A stretch of 64,000 nucleotides of DNA from Lactobacillus sp. ESL0785 (GTDB taxonomy: Bacteria > Bacillota > Bacilli > Lactobacillales > Lactobacillaceae), in contig NZ_CP113916.1 of assembly GCF_029395455.1 (NCBI RefSeq), forward strand, positions 1,364,001-1,428,000. Reading direction: 5' to 3'. The position numbers and the translations under genes were made by a program. This document shows positions 16,698 to 25,605 of the stretch, piece by piece. Positions within the stretch are counted from its first letter, which is position 1, and every line of letters starts with the position of its first letter. The notes under the pieces were generated by a model. The model was not told where the DNA came from, did not search any database, and saw nothing but the letters and a program-made list of their open reading frames with translations.

Positions 16698-19346
16698 TTA
16701 ATTAATAAGATTTTTCTGTTTCAATTCTTCATATACATTGCGACCATCATCAGTTGTATAAAATTTTGTATAAAATTTAACACCATACAAGCGTACATCT
16801 CGAGTTTCACCAATAATTTCTATATTTTCTGGTTTTATACTCTCAAGAAGATCTTGCTTCCAAGCATCTCGTTCTAACAATTGATCTCCCTTAGGTTCCA
16901 TATATACTTGATACATTACATTGCCATCGTCTAATACAAGAATGAAGTCAGGCATATATCCTTCATAATGCTTTATATCTCTATCTTCAAATTCATGTAA
17001 TGACCATTTAGCAATGGTCTCTTCATTTCTAATGAAATAAACATTTTTATGTTTTTGCTTTAATTCATCTATCCAACTTCCAACTCTATTAATAAGCGAT
17101 AATTCGAGTTTATCTGCTATAGCATGATCGTACGGAAACCATTCTCTTTTAAGCATGTTCTTAGGTTTTATGATTTCAGATACTACCTTATTTGAATAAT
17201 TAGGTATTGCTTTATTGTAATCCTTTACAACATCTTTAACAGCTATTGGAACAAATTTATTAGTGCCTCGCTCTTTCTGATAATTTCTAGCGATATTTCT
17301 TTGGATAATTTGCAAAGCCTTATCAAGAACATGTAATTTATCTATTTGCGTTAAATCTTTATCGTATTCATCTGGTACCTTAGCCTGTACTCTTAAGTTA
17401 CCTAACCAATTACTTGAAGTCATAAATTCTCTAATTGATTTTATCATTGGTAAATATTTTTTCATTACCGAAAAGCGATAAAACTTATTTCTAGACATTG
17501 CTCGTTTTATCAACCTATAGTCTTTAAAATTCGAAAAATCAGCAACTAGATCATATCTAATGTTTGACTCACTAACCCCACTATAAAATTTATCATGCAA
17601 ATTACTTTCTGTAGTTGATAAATTATAGTCTATATCTAGAGTTGATTTCTTAATACCGTAATCACCAATGGTTTTATAATCACTATCTGGCACTTTTTTA
17701 ACTTGATTGTAGTATAAATTGCCTTGTTGATAAAAATCCGTTCTTACAAATGACTTTTTAACTTTCGCCGAATAAATATTGTAATCACTGTCCTTATTAA
17801 CAATCAAATCCATCTTGTCAAACGATTTATTAAGGTTATCTATATACTTAGAATTATTGATCGTATGGTAATACAAAGTTTCTAAAAGTTGTCGTTCAAA
17901 AGAATCACTATCAAATCTTCTAGTATATGATTTTTTATTCTGATAAATAAATGGGTAGTATCTTGCTCCTCGTCCAACTAACTGCGCTTCTGCATTAGTG
18001 GAATTCATCGTCAAAGATTCTTTTGCTTCAGACACTCTAACAATGTCATATAAATTTAAAACATCCCAACCCTCGGTTAATTTAGCAACTGCAAAAATTA
18101 TTCTAAATGGGTTATTAATATCTTCTAGACTATTAAGGTTTTTAAAATCTCTTTCATCTGAAAGAAGACCTTTTTGTCCACCTTCATTGACATTAATTGT
18201 AGTTTGTAAATTAAAATCTTGTTGAAATTCTGCTACAGCTTTAGTTAAATCCTGTGTTAACCAATAATTATACGTATTCCTCAGTGCTACACTACTAGAA
18301 TTAAGTTTCTTATTTTCGTCAATAAAGTTTTTTAAATATTCAGACGATAACTCCTCCATCATATTTAAGAAATCTCTTTCCACTTGCTTGGAAGTACTTA
18401 TTCGATTCGATTTCACAAGCATAACTGGTTTAAAATCAGCTATGCCTAATTTGATTGCAATCCTTTTGCGATATTCGTTTAACAAAACCGCATTAAGTAA
18501 CTTAGAATTGTTTTCAGTATTAGCTTGCAGCCTAAAAACTTTTTTAGAATAGCCTTCTTCCATAAACTGGTCTAGGTCATATTTAAAAATAATCTTATTT
18601 TTATATTTTTCATAAACTTCTGGTTTATCAATATCAATAGTTGCTGTGAATTCCAACTGTATATTAGCTTTATTAGAATTTCTAATTTTATCTAATACAG
18701 ATTCCCAAGAACGTTCAATTTTTGCTTCTTTGCTAGTATTTTTAGTATTCACATTAAAATGATGCGCTTCATCAGCAAGGATAACTATTTTAAAATTAGC
18801 TAAATTTTCATAAGTTAAGCCATTTTCTTCAGGATCATTTAATTCATTAGATAAAGTTTGAATAGTAGTAAGCTTTAAATAAATAGTATTGCTTTCTTGT
18901 TCTACAGGAAAAGATTCGACATCCTTAATATCTACATGTTCGCCATCAATAATTATAGGTGAAGAAAATAAATACTTAGAAGAAGCTGAATTTAAAAAAT
19001 TATCTCTAGTTTTATTTACAACCGCAGTAGTATTAGACACAAAAATAAAATTTTGAAAACCATGTTCATGAAATAGATATAAAATAGCCGCTGCCATTAC
19101 GTCTGTTTTACCAGAACCAGTAGCCATATTAAACATTAATTGATTATAAGGATCATTGGTATTTTCCTGTGCCTGTGACCAGTATAAATGCAGTAATGCA
19201 TTCCTTTGATAACCACGTAAATCATGTTTAAGATTATCTTGCAGATAACCAAAGTCTGGTAAGTCAAACATTAATCCATTAATTGAGTTTTTAGCTTTTT
19301 CAAGTAAGGGAAGTGCCTTAACTTTTTTATCTTTTTTTGAAGCCAT
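16698..19346 (-). CDS. res: type III restriction endonuclease subunit Res
   Basis: An 882-residue helicase-nuclease. Motif I reads NMATGSGKTDVMAA (around residue 75), the Walker B box is ADEAHHF, and EFTATI resembles helicase motif III. Near the C-terminus MPDFILVLDDGN followed by YMEPKGDQL matches a PD-(D/E)xK nuclease. Type III Res cuts only in complex with the Mod subunit, which gives sequence specificity. The ATG overlaps the mod stop by one base (TAATG), so expression is coupled to mod. Res itself appears intact, yet mod is interrupted. Codon use and AT content differ from the flanking core genes, suggesting transfer. Confidence 0.92.
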   Translation of the reverse strand: MASKKDKKVKALPLLEKAKNSINGLMFDLPDFGYLQDNLKHDLRGYQRNALLHLYWSQAQENTNDPYNQLMFNMATGSGKTDVMAAAILYLFHEHGFQNFIFVSNTTAVVNKTRDNFLNSASSKYLFSSPIIIDGEHVDIKDVESFPVEQESNTIYLKLTTIQTLSNELNDPEENGLTYENLANFKIVILADEAHHFNVNTKNTSKEAKIERSWESVLDKIRNSNKANIQLEFTATIDIDKPEVYEKYKNKIIFKYDLDQFMEEGYSKKVFRLQANTENNSKLLNAVLLNEYRKRIAIKLGIADFKPVMLVKSNRISTSKQVERDFLNMMEELSSEYLKNFIDENKKLNSSSVALRNTYNYWLTQDLTKAVAEFQQDFNLQTTINVNEGGQKGLLSDERDFKNLNSLEDINNPFRIIFAVAKLTEGWDVLNLYDIVRVSEAKESLTMNSTNAEAQLVGRGARYYPFIYQNKKSYTRRFDSDSFERQLLETLYYHTINNSKYIDNLNKSFDKMDLIVNKDSDYNIYSAKVKKSFVRTDFYQQGNLYYNQVKKVPDSDYKTIGDYGIKKSTLDIDYNLSTTESNLHDKFYSGVSESNIRYDLVADFSNFKDYRLIKRAMSRNKFYRFSVMKKYLPMIKSIREFMTSSNWLGNLRVQAKVPDEYDKDLTQIDKLHVLDKALQIIQRNIARNYQKERGTNKFVPIAVKDVVKDYNKAIPNYSNKVVSEIIKPKNMLKREWFPYDHAIADKLELSLINRVGSWIDELKQKHKNVYFIRNEETIAKWSLHEFEDRDIKHYEGYMPDFILVLDDGNVMYQVYMEPKGDQLLERDAWKQDLLESIKPENIEIIGETRDVRLYGVKFYTKFYTTDDGRNVYEELKQKNLIN

Positions 19347-21133
19347 TATTCTTCACCACTTTCATTTGAAGAATAAAAACTCTTATTAAATTGATAATCT
19401 GAATCGCTAATTAAGTCCCTAACATCAGAATCATCAATATTAGCATAATTATAGTAAAGCTGATTTTTGTCTAAAATATGTAGTAATTCTTTTTTCACAT
19501 CTTCCAAAGAAATAAAATTATGAATCTCTTGTTCGAATTTATCTAAATCAACGCGAAAATCAAAATCAGTGGTTTCCTTCATTCTCTTAAATACATTTAA
19601 AGCTTCTTCAATTGTCTTAGAAGCTTTAACATCTCTAACGTAACCACCATTCTTTTCCATTAATTCAGCATAAACAAATGATCCTCCACCTTGCCAATTA
19701 ACATCCTTAGAAATACCACTTTGTTTACCATTTATTGCATCAATGAGCCTATTTTTTTCAATATCCGTTTGCTTGACTATTTGCTCTATTCCTATAAATC
19801 GGCGTTTCATTTTTAATGCTGCCGTCATAGTTGTGCCAGAACCACCAAAAAAGTCTAAGACTATATCTCCTTTTTCAGTAGTCATATTCAAAATTCTCTT
19901 CAATAATTTTTCTGGTTTTTGTCCTGAATTCCCAAATTCAAGCTCAATTTCAGACGACTCTATATTAGCTTTCTTATATGCCTGTGGATTTGCATATATT
20001 TGTTTTATATCTGACCAAACAGTTGTTAATGGTACACCATTTGATTCATCTAGATATTGCTTATGCCAAATTGGTTTACCATCTTTATCCTTACCTCTCT
20101 GTCTTCTCTGATACTTTCTGCCATCAGCATCTTCAAACTTGAACCAATCTTTAATATACTTAGCAGAATATGGTGTATATAATTTAAATTGCTTTCTCTC
20201 AGAATATTTTTTTGCATAATGTAGAATATAATCGTGTATATTTACAGGTTTTGCACCGGCTGCACGACCTCCTGAAGCTGAACCATAGGCCCAAACTATT
20301 TCCTCAACAAAGTTTTTTTAAAAAAAAACACTATCAGCCAATACTTTCAAAGAATGATCTTCATTTATATCTATATGTATAAATAAATTTCCATCTTCTC
20401 TCAATAATTTCCTTGCTATTTCAATTCTATTTTTCATAAATGCAAGCCAACTTGATTCGTTGAAATGATCATTATACTTAAATGAGTCATTTCCCGTATT
20501 AAACGGAGGGTCAATGTAAATAGTATTTATCTTTCCTGCATATTTTTCTTCTAAGCTATATAAAGCTATTAAATTATTCCCCTTAATAATCAAATTATCT
20601 TGATTATCAAAATGAAAAACTTTATGTTCACCATTTTGATCATACTTTTTAGTATTTACAAATATTTTGGGCTCTTTAAGTTCATCAATTTCAGACTTAG
20701 CCAAAATTTCATTTAAAAATGGCTCGTTTGCATTTCCACTATCAACATCTTCCTTGGTCATACCTGCTTTAAGTACAGTATCCTTATATGGAAAATCCAA
20801 AACAACATCAGATGAATCTGCAATATATCTATCACCAACGGCTAAGCCAATCTTTGTGTCAAACTTCGTAAAACTATCTGCCCAATATTCCTTATACTTC
20901 AGCATATCTACAAATTTATTAATTTCAAAAATTTCTACGCCTGCAATTTTAGAAGTATATGTTTTATGCAACAACTCATCGCTTAGTAAAGCGGTCATTA
21001 AATCTTTATCATACTTATCCAGATCTTCAATAACATTATTCCGTTTTAAAGCACCATCAGCAGTAAAATACTTATTACCAAATTGTTCTAATACTTTTCT
21101 GATATGATCCTTTGCTTTTGATTCAACAGCCAT
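19346..21133 (-). pseudogene. mod: type III DNA methyltransferase Mod, interrupted by one in-frame stop
   Basis: Adenine-N6 beta-class methyltransferase of 595 codons. The N-terminal 271 codons start MAVESKAKDHIRKV behind an AAGGTG site and include the catalytic motif YIDPPFNTGND. A TAA at 20318-20320 stops translation after LADSVFF. The same frame then continues unbroken (KNFVEEIVWAYGSASGG onward) through the target recognition region to the SAM motif DIVLDFFGGSGTT. The family usually has Glu where the stop lies, so one G-to-T change (GAA to TAA) explains the lesion. It sits in a T9-A6 run. Each half lacks a key motif, so activity is unlikely unless the stop is read through or is a sequencing error. 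Confidence 0.88.
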
Positions 21134-21187
21134 TGCCTTCACCTTTTCTTTTTTATCAATAATCTAATTATATCTCAAATCACACTA

Positions 21188-21228
21188 CAAAAAACGCCCA
21201 GTTCAAATAAACTAGACGCTTCTTTTTT
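21188..21228 (-). terminator. terminator after guaA
   Basis: On the minus strand a 9-bp stem with one wobble (21210-21218 with 21195-21203) is followed by six T. It lies about 110 bases after the guaA stop. Confidence 0.65.
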
Positions 21229-21248
21229 GGCATACTTTTGGCATACTT
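21225..21248. repeat. two direct repeats of TTTTGGCATACTT next to guaA
   Basis: The 13-mer occurs at 21225-21237 and 21236-21248, an 11-base period (about one helical turn). Short phased direct repeats beside a known integration hotspot (guaA 3' end) resemble arm-type binding sites of tyrosine integrases. No integrase gene is present, so this is a suggestion. Confidence 0.5.
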
Positions 21249-21335
21249 CTATGTCAATTTATCCCTTTTTGAGTAAACTTATGTCCTATTAAAGTCTGAT
21301 ATATCGGTATTCCAATTCTAACAAACATTAGTTAA

Positions 21336-22892
21336 TTATTCCCATTCAATTGTTGAAGGTGGCTTACTCGTGACATCGTAGACCACGCGATTAATATTAG
21401 GAACTTCATCAACAATGCGGGTAGAAATCTTCTGTAAGACATTCCACGGCAAACGCGCAAAATCCGCCGTCATGCCATCAATTGAAGCTACAGCTCGAAT
21501 ACCAATTGTATAGTCATAAGTTCGACCATCGCCCATTACACCAACTGACTTGATGCCTGGCAGAACAGTAAAGTATTGCCAGACCTTTTCTTGCAGTCCA
21601 GCTTTTTTGATTTCGTCCCGTAAAATGGCATCACTATCGCGCACTAATGCCAGCTTATCTTCAGTTACTTCACCCAAAACGCGAATGCTCAGTCCTGGAC
21701 CCGGAAATGGCTGCCGCCAAACTAGATCATGCGGAATACCTAATTTTTCACCTAAGTCACGCACCTCGTCCTTAAATAACTTACGCAAAGGCTCAATTAA
21801 TTTAAAGTGCATATCTTCCGGCAAGCCGCCGACATTATGGTGTGACTTTATTGTTTGTGCAGTATTAGTCCCACTCTCAATCACATCAGTATATAAAGTT
21901 CCCTGAGCCAAAAAGTCAGCATCAGGGATTTTTTGTGCTTCTTCATTGAAGACTTCAATGAACTCCTTACCAATGATTTTGCGCTTTTGTTCAGGATCAG
22001 TAACACCTTTGAGCTTATTTAAGAAGCGGTCTTTAGCGTTAACACGAACGATATTCACCCCTAAGTCACGGTTAAGAGCTGCCATGACCTCGTCGCCCTC
22101 GTTTTTGCGCAGCATGCCATGATCAACAAAAATTGCAGTCATTTGGTCACCAATTGCCTTGTGGAGTAGTGTCGCAGTCACACTAGAGTCAACGCCGCCA
22201 GACAGGCCCAGAATCACTTTTTTATCGCCAACTTCTGCATGAATATCAGCAATTTTCATTTCAATAAAGTCGGTCATTGACCAATCAGCCTTAGCTCCGC
22301 AAACCTTGAAGGCAAAGTTTTTCAAGATATCAAGACCATATTGTGTATTGCGCACTTCGGCATGGAACTGTATACCATAAAATTTAGCCGAATTATTGGC
22401 AATTGCAGAAATTGGACAATTCTTACTTGAAGCAACTGTTGTGAAGCCATCGGGTGCTTGTGTAACTAAATCACCATGACTCATCCAGACATATTCTTCT
22501 GCTGGCAGATCACTAAACAAAACAGCACTTGGGTCCTCCACCTTGATATCAGCACGACCATATTCTGAATTATTCGCCGGCTCAACCTTGCCGCCCAAGT
22601 AGTACGACATCAGCTGCATCCCGTAACAAATTCCTAAAATCGGAATCCCCAACTTAAAAATTTCAGGATCAACTTTTAGCGCATCTTCTGCGTAAATACT
22701 ATTTGGTCCACCAGAAAAAATAATGCCCTTAGGATTAATCTTTTTAATTTCTGCCATACTAATGTCGTGTGGCAATAATTCTGAATAAATACCAAAATCA
22801 CGCAGCCGGCGCGTTATTAATTGATTATATTGACTGCCAAAATCTAAAACAATAATTTCATCAAAGTCACTGATTTTTTTCTTCACGGCCAT
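21336..22892 (-). CDS. guaA: GMP synthase (glutamine-hydrolysing)
   Basis: Converts XMP to GMP. The 518-residue enzyme has the class I glutamine amidotransferase domain (GICYGMQL with the catalytic Cys, FHAEV with His), the ATP pyrophosphatase P-loop LSGGVDSS and the C-terminal dimerisation domain ending PSTIEWE. The frame reaches a TTG six bases upstream, but the ATG at 22892 is better spaced from AAAAGG. Its 3' end faces the restriction-modification island. It is divergent from xpt. Confidence 0.97.
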   Translation of the reverse strand: MAVKKKISDFDEIIVLDFGSQYNQLITRRLRDFGIYSELLPHDISMAEIKKINPKGIIFSGGPNSIYAEDALKVDPEIFKLGIPILGICYGMQLMSYYLGGKVEPANNSEYGRADIKVEDPSAVLFSDLPAEEYVWMSHGDLVTQAPDGFTTVASSKNCPISAIANNSAKFYGIQFHAEVRNTQYGLDILKNFAFKVCGAKADWSMTDFIEMKIADIHAEVGDKKVILGLSGGVDSSVTATLLHKAIGDQMTAIFVDHGMLRKNEGDEVMAALNRDLGVNIVRVNAKDRFLNKLKGVTDPEQKRKIIGKEFIEVFNEEAQKIPDADFLAQGTLYTDVIESGTNTAQTIKSHHNVGGLPEDMHFKLIEPLRKLFKDEVRDLGEKLGIPHDLVWRQPFPGPGLSIRVLGEVTEDKLALVRDSDAILRDEIKKAGLQEKVWQYFTVLPGIKSVGVMGDGRTYDYTIGIRAVASIDGMTADFARLPWNVLQKISTRIVDEVPNINRVVYDVTSKPPSTIEWE

Positions 22893-22930
22893 CCCCAACC
22901 TTTTGTAAAGCTACACTGTAAATTAGTTAA

Positions 22931-22959
22931 ACCATACTAGGAATTATGATTGTGGTCAA
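22931..22959 (-). promoter_or_regulatory. guaA promoter
   Basis: TTGACC (22954-22959) and TATGGT (22931-22936) are 17 bases apart on the minus strand. No PurBox was recognised. Confidence 0.6.
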
Positions 22960-22983
22960 CCATTTTCTTCGCAGAATATTTTT

Positions 22984-23027
22984 AAAGGCGAATTATATCC
23001 TATATATGCAAAAAATAATTCGCTTTT
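22984..23027. repeat. 13-bp inverted repeat between guaA and xpt promoters
   Basis: AAAGGCGAATTAT (22984-22996) is repeated inverted at 23015-23027 with one mismatch. It lies upstream of both divergent promoters. It may be a terminator-like relic or an operator. Confidence 0.4.
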
Positions 23028-23043
23028 AAAACAAAATTTATTC

Positions 23044-23072
23044 TTGCATGCCCCAACTAACTCTGTTAGAAT
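23044..23072 (+). promoter_or_regulatory. xpt promoter
   Basis: TTGCAT (23044-23049) and TAGAAT (23067-23072) are separated by 17 bases, upstream of the riboswitch. Confidence 0.65.
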
Positions 23073-23090
23073 TCATTCAATACATAAATA

Positions 23091-23160
23091 TTAATCTATA
23101 TATTGTCGTAATCAGGTCGACAGTTTCTACTCAGAACCAAAATTCTGAACTATGGATTAA
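23091..23160 (+). ncRNA. purine (guanine-type) riboswitch aptamer
   Basis: A three-way junction can be drawn: P1 23091-23099 with 23152-23160, P2 TGTCG with CGACA (23104-23108, 23118-23122), and P3 TCAGAA with TTCTGA (23131-23136, 23143-23148). The junction J2/3 is GTTTCTAC, the diagnostic purine-aptamer sequence. Loop L2 carries GG and L3 CC, allowing the kissing contact. J3/1 has ACT, where C is the guanine-specific base. L2 and L3 are shorter or altered compared with the usual GATATGG and CCGTAAA. Confidence 0.8.
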
Positions 23161-23194
23161 GCAGCAACTTTTAGCGGTCACACTGACCCCTTTT

Positions 23195-23241
23195 AGGGAC
23201 CTCTTTTACCATAGTTTTGGTAGAAGAGGTCCCTATTTTTT
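23195..23241 (+). terminator. riboswitch expression-platform terminator
   Basis: A very strong hairpin (AGGGACCTCTT with AAGAGGTCCCT, extended by TACCA/TGGTA) followed by seven T lies between the aptamer and the xpt ribosome site. Purine binding is expected to favour it and shut off xpt. Confidence 0.9.
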
Positions 23242-23255
23242 TCAAGGAGGAAAAC

Positions 23256-23834
23256 GTGAAGTTACTAGAAGATCGCATTAGACGTGATGGTGAAGTTTTA
23301 CCTGGAAATGTCCTGAAAATCAACTCATTTTTGAATCATCAAGTTGATCCAGAATTGATGATTGCCTGCGGACAGGAGTTTGCCCGCCGCTTTCAAAATA
23401 GTGACATTACCAAGGTCTTAACTTGTGAGGCTTCTGGCATTGCACCAGGCATTATGGCAGCGTTTGAATTGCGCGTGCCCATGATTTTTGCCCGCAAGAA
23501 GAAGCCGTCAACGCTTAACGATGCAGTTTACTGGGCCGATGTTTTTTCTTATACCAAAAAGGTCACTAACAAAATCTGTGTTGAACAAAAATTCCTGCAT
23601 GAAGATGACACGCTACTAATTATCGATGACTTTTTAGCTCATGGCGAAGCTGTTAAGGGCATGATTAATATTGCTGAACAGGCTCACGCCAAAATTGCCG
23701 GCGTTGGTGTTGTCGTTGCCAAAACTTTCCAAGGCGGCAGTGATTGGATTAGCGACCACAATTATCGCTTAGAAGCTCTGGCTAATATCACTAGCCTAGC
23801 TGATGGCGCAGTTCACTTTGCAGGTGAAGAATAA
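23256..23834 (+). CDS. xpt: xanthine phosphoribosyltransferase
   Basis: Converts xanthine and PRPP to XMP in purine salvage. The 192-residue protein begins at a GTG (MKLLEDRIRRDGEVLPGNVL) behind AAGGAGG; the longer open frame would start inside the terminator. The PRPP loop reads LLIIDDFLAHGEA. The length matches B. subtilis Xpt (194). XMP then feeds guaA next door. The last base is the first base of the permease gene start, an operon that has lost its partner. Confidence 0.95.
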   Translation: MKLLEDRIRRDGEVLPGNVLKINSFLNHQVDPELMIACGQEFARRFQNSDITKVLTCEASGIAPGIMAAFELRVPMIFARKKKPSTLNDAVYWADVFSYTKKVTNKICVEQKFLHEDDTLLIIDDFLAHGEAVKGMINIAEQAHAKIAGVGVVVAKTFQGGSDWISDHNYRLEALANITSLADGAVHFAGEE

Positions 23835-24429
23835 TGCTCAAACAAGAAGTTAGTCACCAAAAAGCAGCAGTACTTGGTTTCCAGCATCTCTTAGCTATGT
23901 ATTCTAGCGCCGTAGCTGTGCCACTACTAATTGGCAGTGCATTAAAATTTAATGCCAGACAGATGACTCACCTTGTTTTTATCGACATTTTCATGTGTGG
24001 TCTTGCCACACTTCTGCAGCTAATAAGCAACATTTTTTTTGGATTGGCTTTCCCGTTATTCTAGGTTATGCCGTTCAAGCCGTTGCTCCTTTGCAAATGA
24101 TTGGTAAGAAATTTTCAATCAATGATATGTACAGCGCGATTATTACCATCATTCCCACCCCTGTTTTAGGTGGAGCCATGCTAGTGATATTCACGATGAT
24201 TGCTGTTTAGGGAATTAAAACCTTAACTAAGGTTGATTTAAACAACAATAATAACATTTTAATTATTGCCATCTCAATTGGCTTAGGTCTTGAGGTTACC
24301 ATTTATCCACAAATTTTCCATAATTTGCCAGCAACTATCCAATTATTCTTATCCAACGGAATTGTAATTACCAGTCTAGCAGCAACCATTCTCAACTTGC
24401 TGCTTAAAGGAGGTACTGCAAAACAATAA
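23834..24429 (+). pseudogene. pbuX: xanthine permease, decayed
   Basis: Remains of a nucleobase-cation symporter that normally has about 420-440 residues. The N-terminus is intact (QKAAVLGFQHLLAMYSSAV). A frameshift falls in a T8 run at 24033-24040, after which the other frame reads GFPVILGYAVQAVAPLQMIG. A large internal deletion joins SAIIT to IIPTPVLGGAML near 24150. A TAG at 24208-24210 (probably from CAG) interrupts the next part, and the C-terminus ends at 24429. At least three independent lesions, so it is inactive. Confidence 0.9.
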
Positions 24430-24482
24430 TTTTCTATTATGTAAGTAAGTTTTCCTGCCCTTGAGAATACTTACTTGCACCT

Positions 24483-24525
24483 AAAAAGGAACTGCTTCAA
24501 TTTGAAGTAGTTCCTTTTATTTTAA
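24483..24525 (+). terminator. terminator after xpt-pbuX
   Basis: AAAGGAACTGCTTCAA pairs with TTGAAGTAGTTCCTTT (one wobble) and is followed by a T-rich stretch. Confidence 0.8.
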
Positions 24526-24645
24526 TAATAATATACTGCTTTTATCATACTTATTCGCAATCACAGTTGTGACAAAAGCAATATTTTTATTCTTTCTGCC
24601 TAACAAAACACCAGTTAAATTCTTTATACACTTACCTTTAAGTAA

Positions 24646-24730
24646 AAAAAAGAGTCGCATGTGATGTGAACCTTAAAATTAGGACAACTAATTTCAGGGT
24701 TCATGACAAAATCAAATTCGACTCTTTTTT
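24646..24730. repeat. 85-base long palindromic element
   Basis: Outer arms AAAAAAGAGTCG (24646-24657) and CGACTCTTTTTT (24719-24730) are perfect inverted repeats. Inside lies a second stem, TGAACC...AAATTAG with CTAATTT...GGGTTCA. It can act as a terminator on the minus strand for the secreted-protein gene that ends one base further on. The nested layout also resembles a miniature transposable element. Confidence 0.6.
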
Positions 24731-24731
24731 G

Positions 24732-25325
24732 TTAACGATAATTATATTCCGTATAACTAATCTTCTTGAAATGATGATTACCGTATTTTTTAGCTAATTT
24801 CTTTGACTTAAAGTATTGGTTATAAACTTTACCAGTATCTGGTTGTGCTTCAAATAATACTTGAACTTTCTTACCATCGAGCTTTTCAACTTTCATTGAA
24901 TAAGCTGCACTTTCTGCATCTTTGCTTGTTGGTGTCACAAGCGACCAAGTAATATGATTAATCTTTTTACTTGAACCAGTTGCTAATGCCGCAAGCTTGG
25001 CAGAATCTTGATCCTGACTAACACTGGTTATTTCTGAGGTTAATTTACCAGTAGTTGGTGCGCTAGCAACACTGGTCATTTTAACAGTCTGACCAGTTTT
25101 AGGTGATGTATAGCTGCCTAACTTAATAATTAATGGTTTAGGAGTTAAAATATTGCTACTATACCATTTACCGCGCCATTTTTTAGGGAAAGAATAAGTA
25201 CTGGTAACTTTTTGGGTAACAGACTTAACTGGTTTAATAGTTTGAGCTTGGACAGTTGTATTTACTCCAGCTGCACTCGCAAGTGTTGCCACTGCAAGTA
25301 AAGCTAATAAATTTGAATGCTTCAT
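24732..25325 (-). CDS. secreted protein of unknown function
   Basis: A 197-residue exported protein. It has a signal peptide (MKHSNLLALLAVATLASAAG, cleavage probably near VQA-QT around residue 28). The mature part is basic at the C-terminus (KISYTEYNYR) and contains WRGKWYSSN near residue 50. Many small secreted lactobacillus proteins share the W-G-x-W-Y start of a beta-rich fold, but no family could be named. No LPxTG, SLAP or lipobox is visible, so it is probably released. Transcribed alone. Confidence 0.75.
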   Translation of the reverse strand: MKHSNLLALLAVATLASAAGVNTTVQAQTIKPVKSVTQKVTSTYSFPKKWRGKWYSSNILTPKPLIIKLGSYTSPKTGQTVKMTSVASAPTTGKLTSEITSVSQDQDSAKLAALATGSSKKINHITWSLVTPTSKDAESAAYSMKVEKLDGKKVQVLFEAQPDTGKVYNQYFKSKKLAKKYGNHHFKKISYTEYNYR

Positions 25326-25558
25326 TTAAATTCTCCTTTTATCTAAAATAAATATCATCTTCACCAGATATTATAGATCAATAACAATCGTTATATTATA
25401 ACAAGATTGTTACAATTATTTTCACATGACATTAATTTATCCGTTGGCTCTTTAAAAACTGTTAATTTATCCCATGAATTCTCTTTTGCTTAATGCCATC
25501 GTCAGGGTAGTTCTTGCTTGGCACCAAGAACGTGTAACTAACTAATTATTATTCCACC

Positions 25559-25594
25559 AAAAAACATCTTCAGATTTAACTGAAGATGTTTTTA
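25559..25594. terminator. terminator after pyruvate oxidase
   Basis: A perfect 13-bp stem (25561-25573 with 25580-25592) with A and T flanks lies just after the spxB stop on the minus strand. It may work in both directions. Confidence 0.8.
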
Positions 25595-25605
25595 TATTTG
25601 TTCTA

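Noticed and set aside
20667..21107. 146-residue plus-strand frame opposite mod
   Set aside because: Antisense shadow of an AT-rich Asp/Ser-rich coding region, with no ribosome site or recognisable motif.
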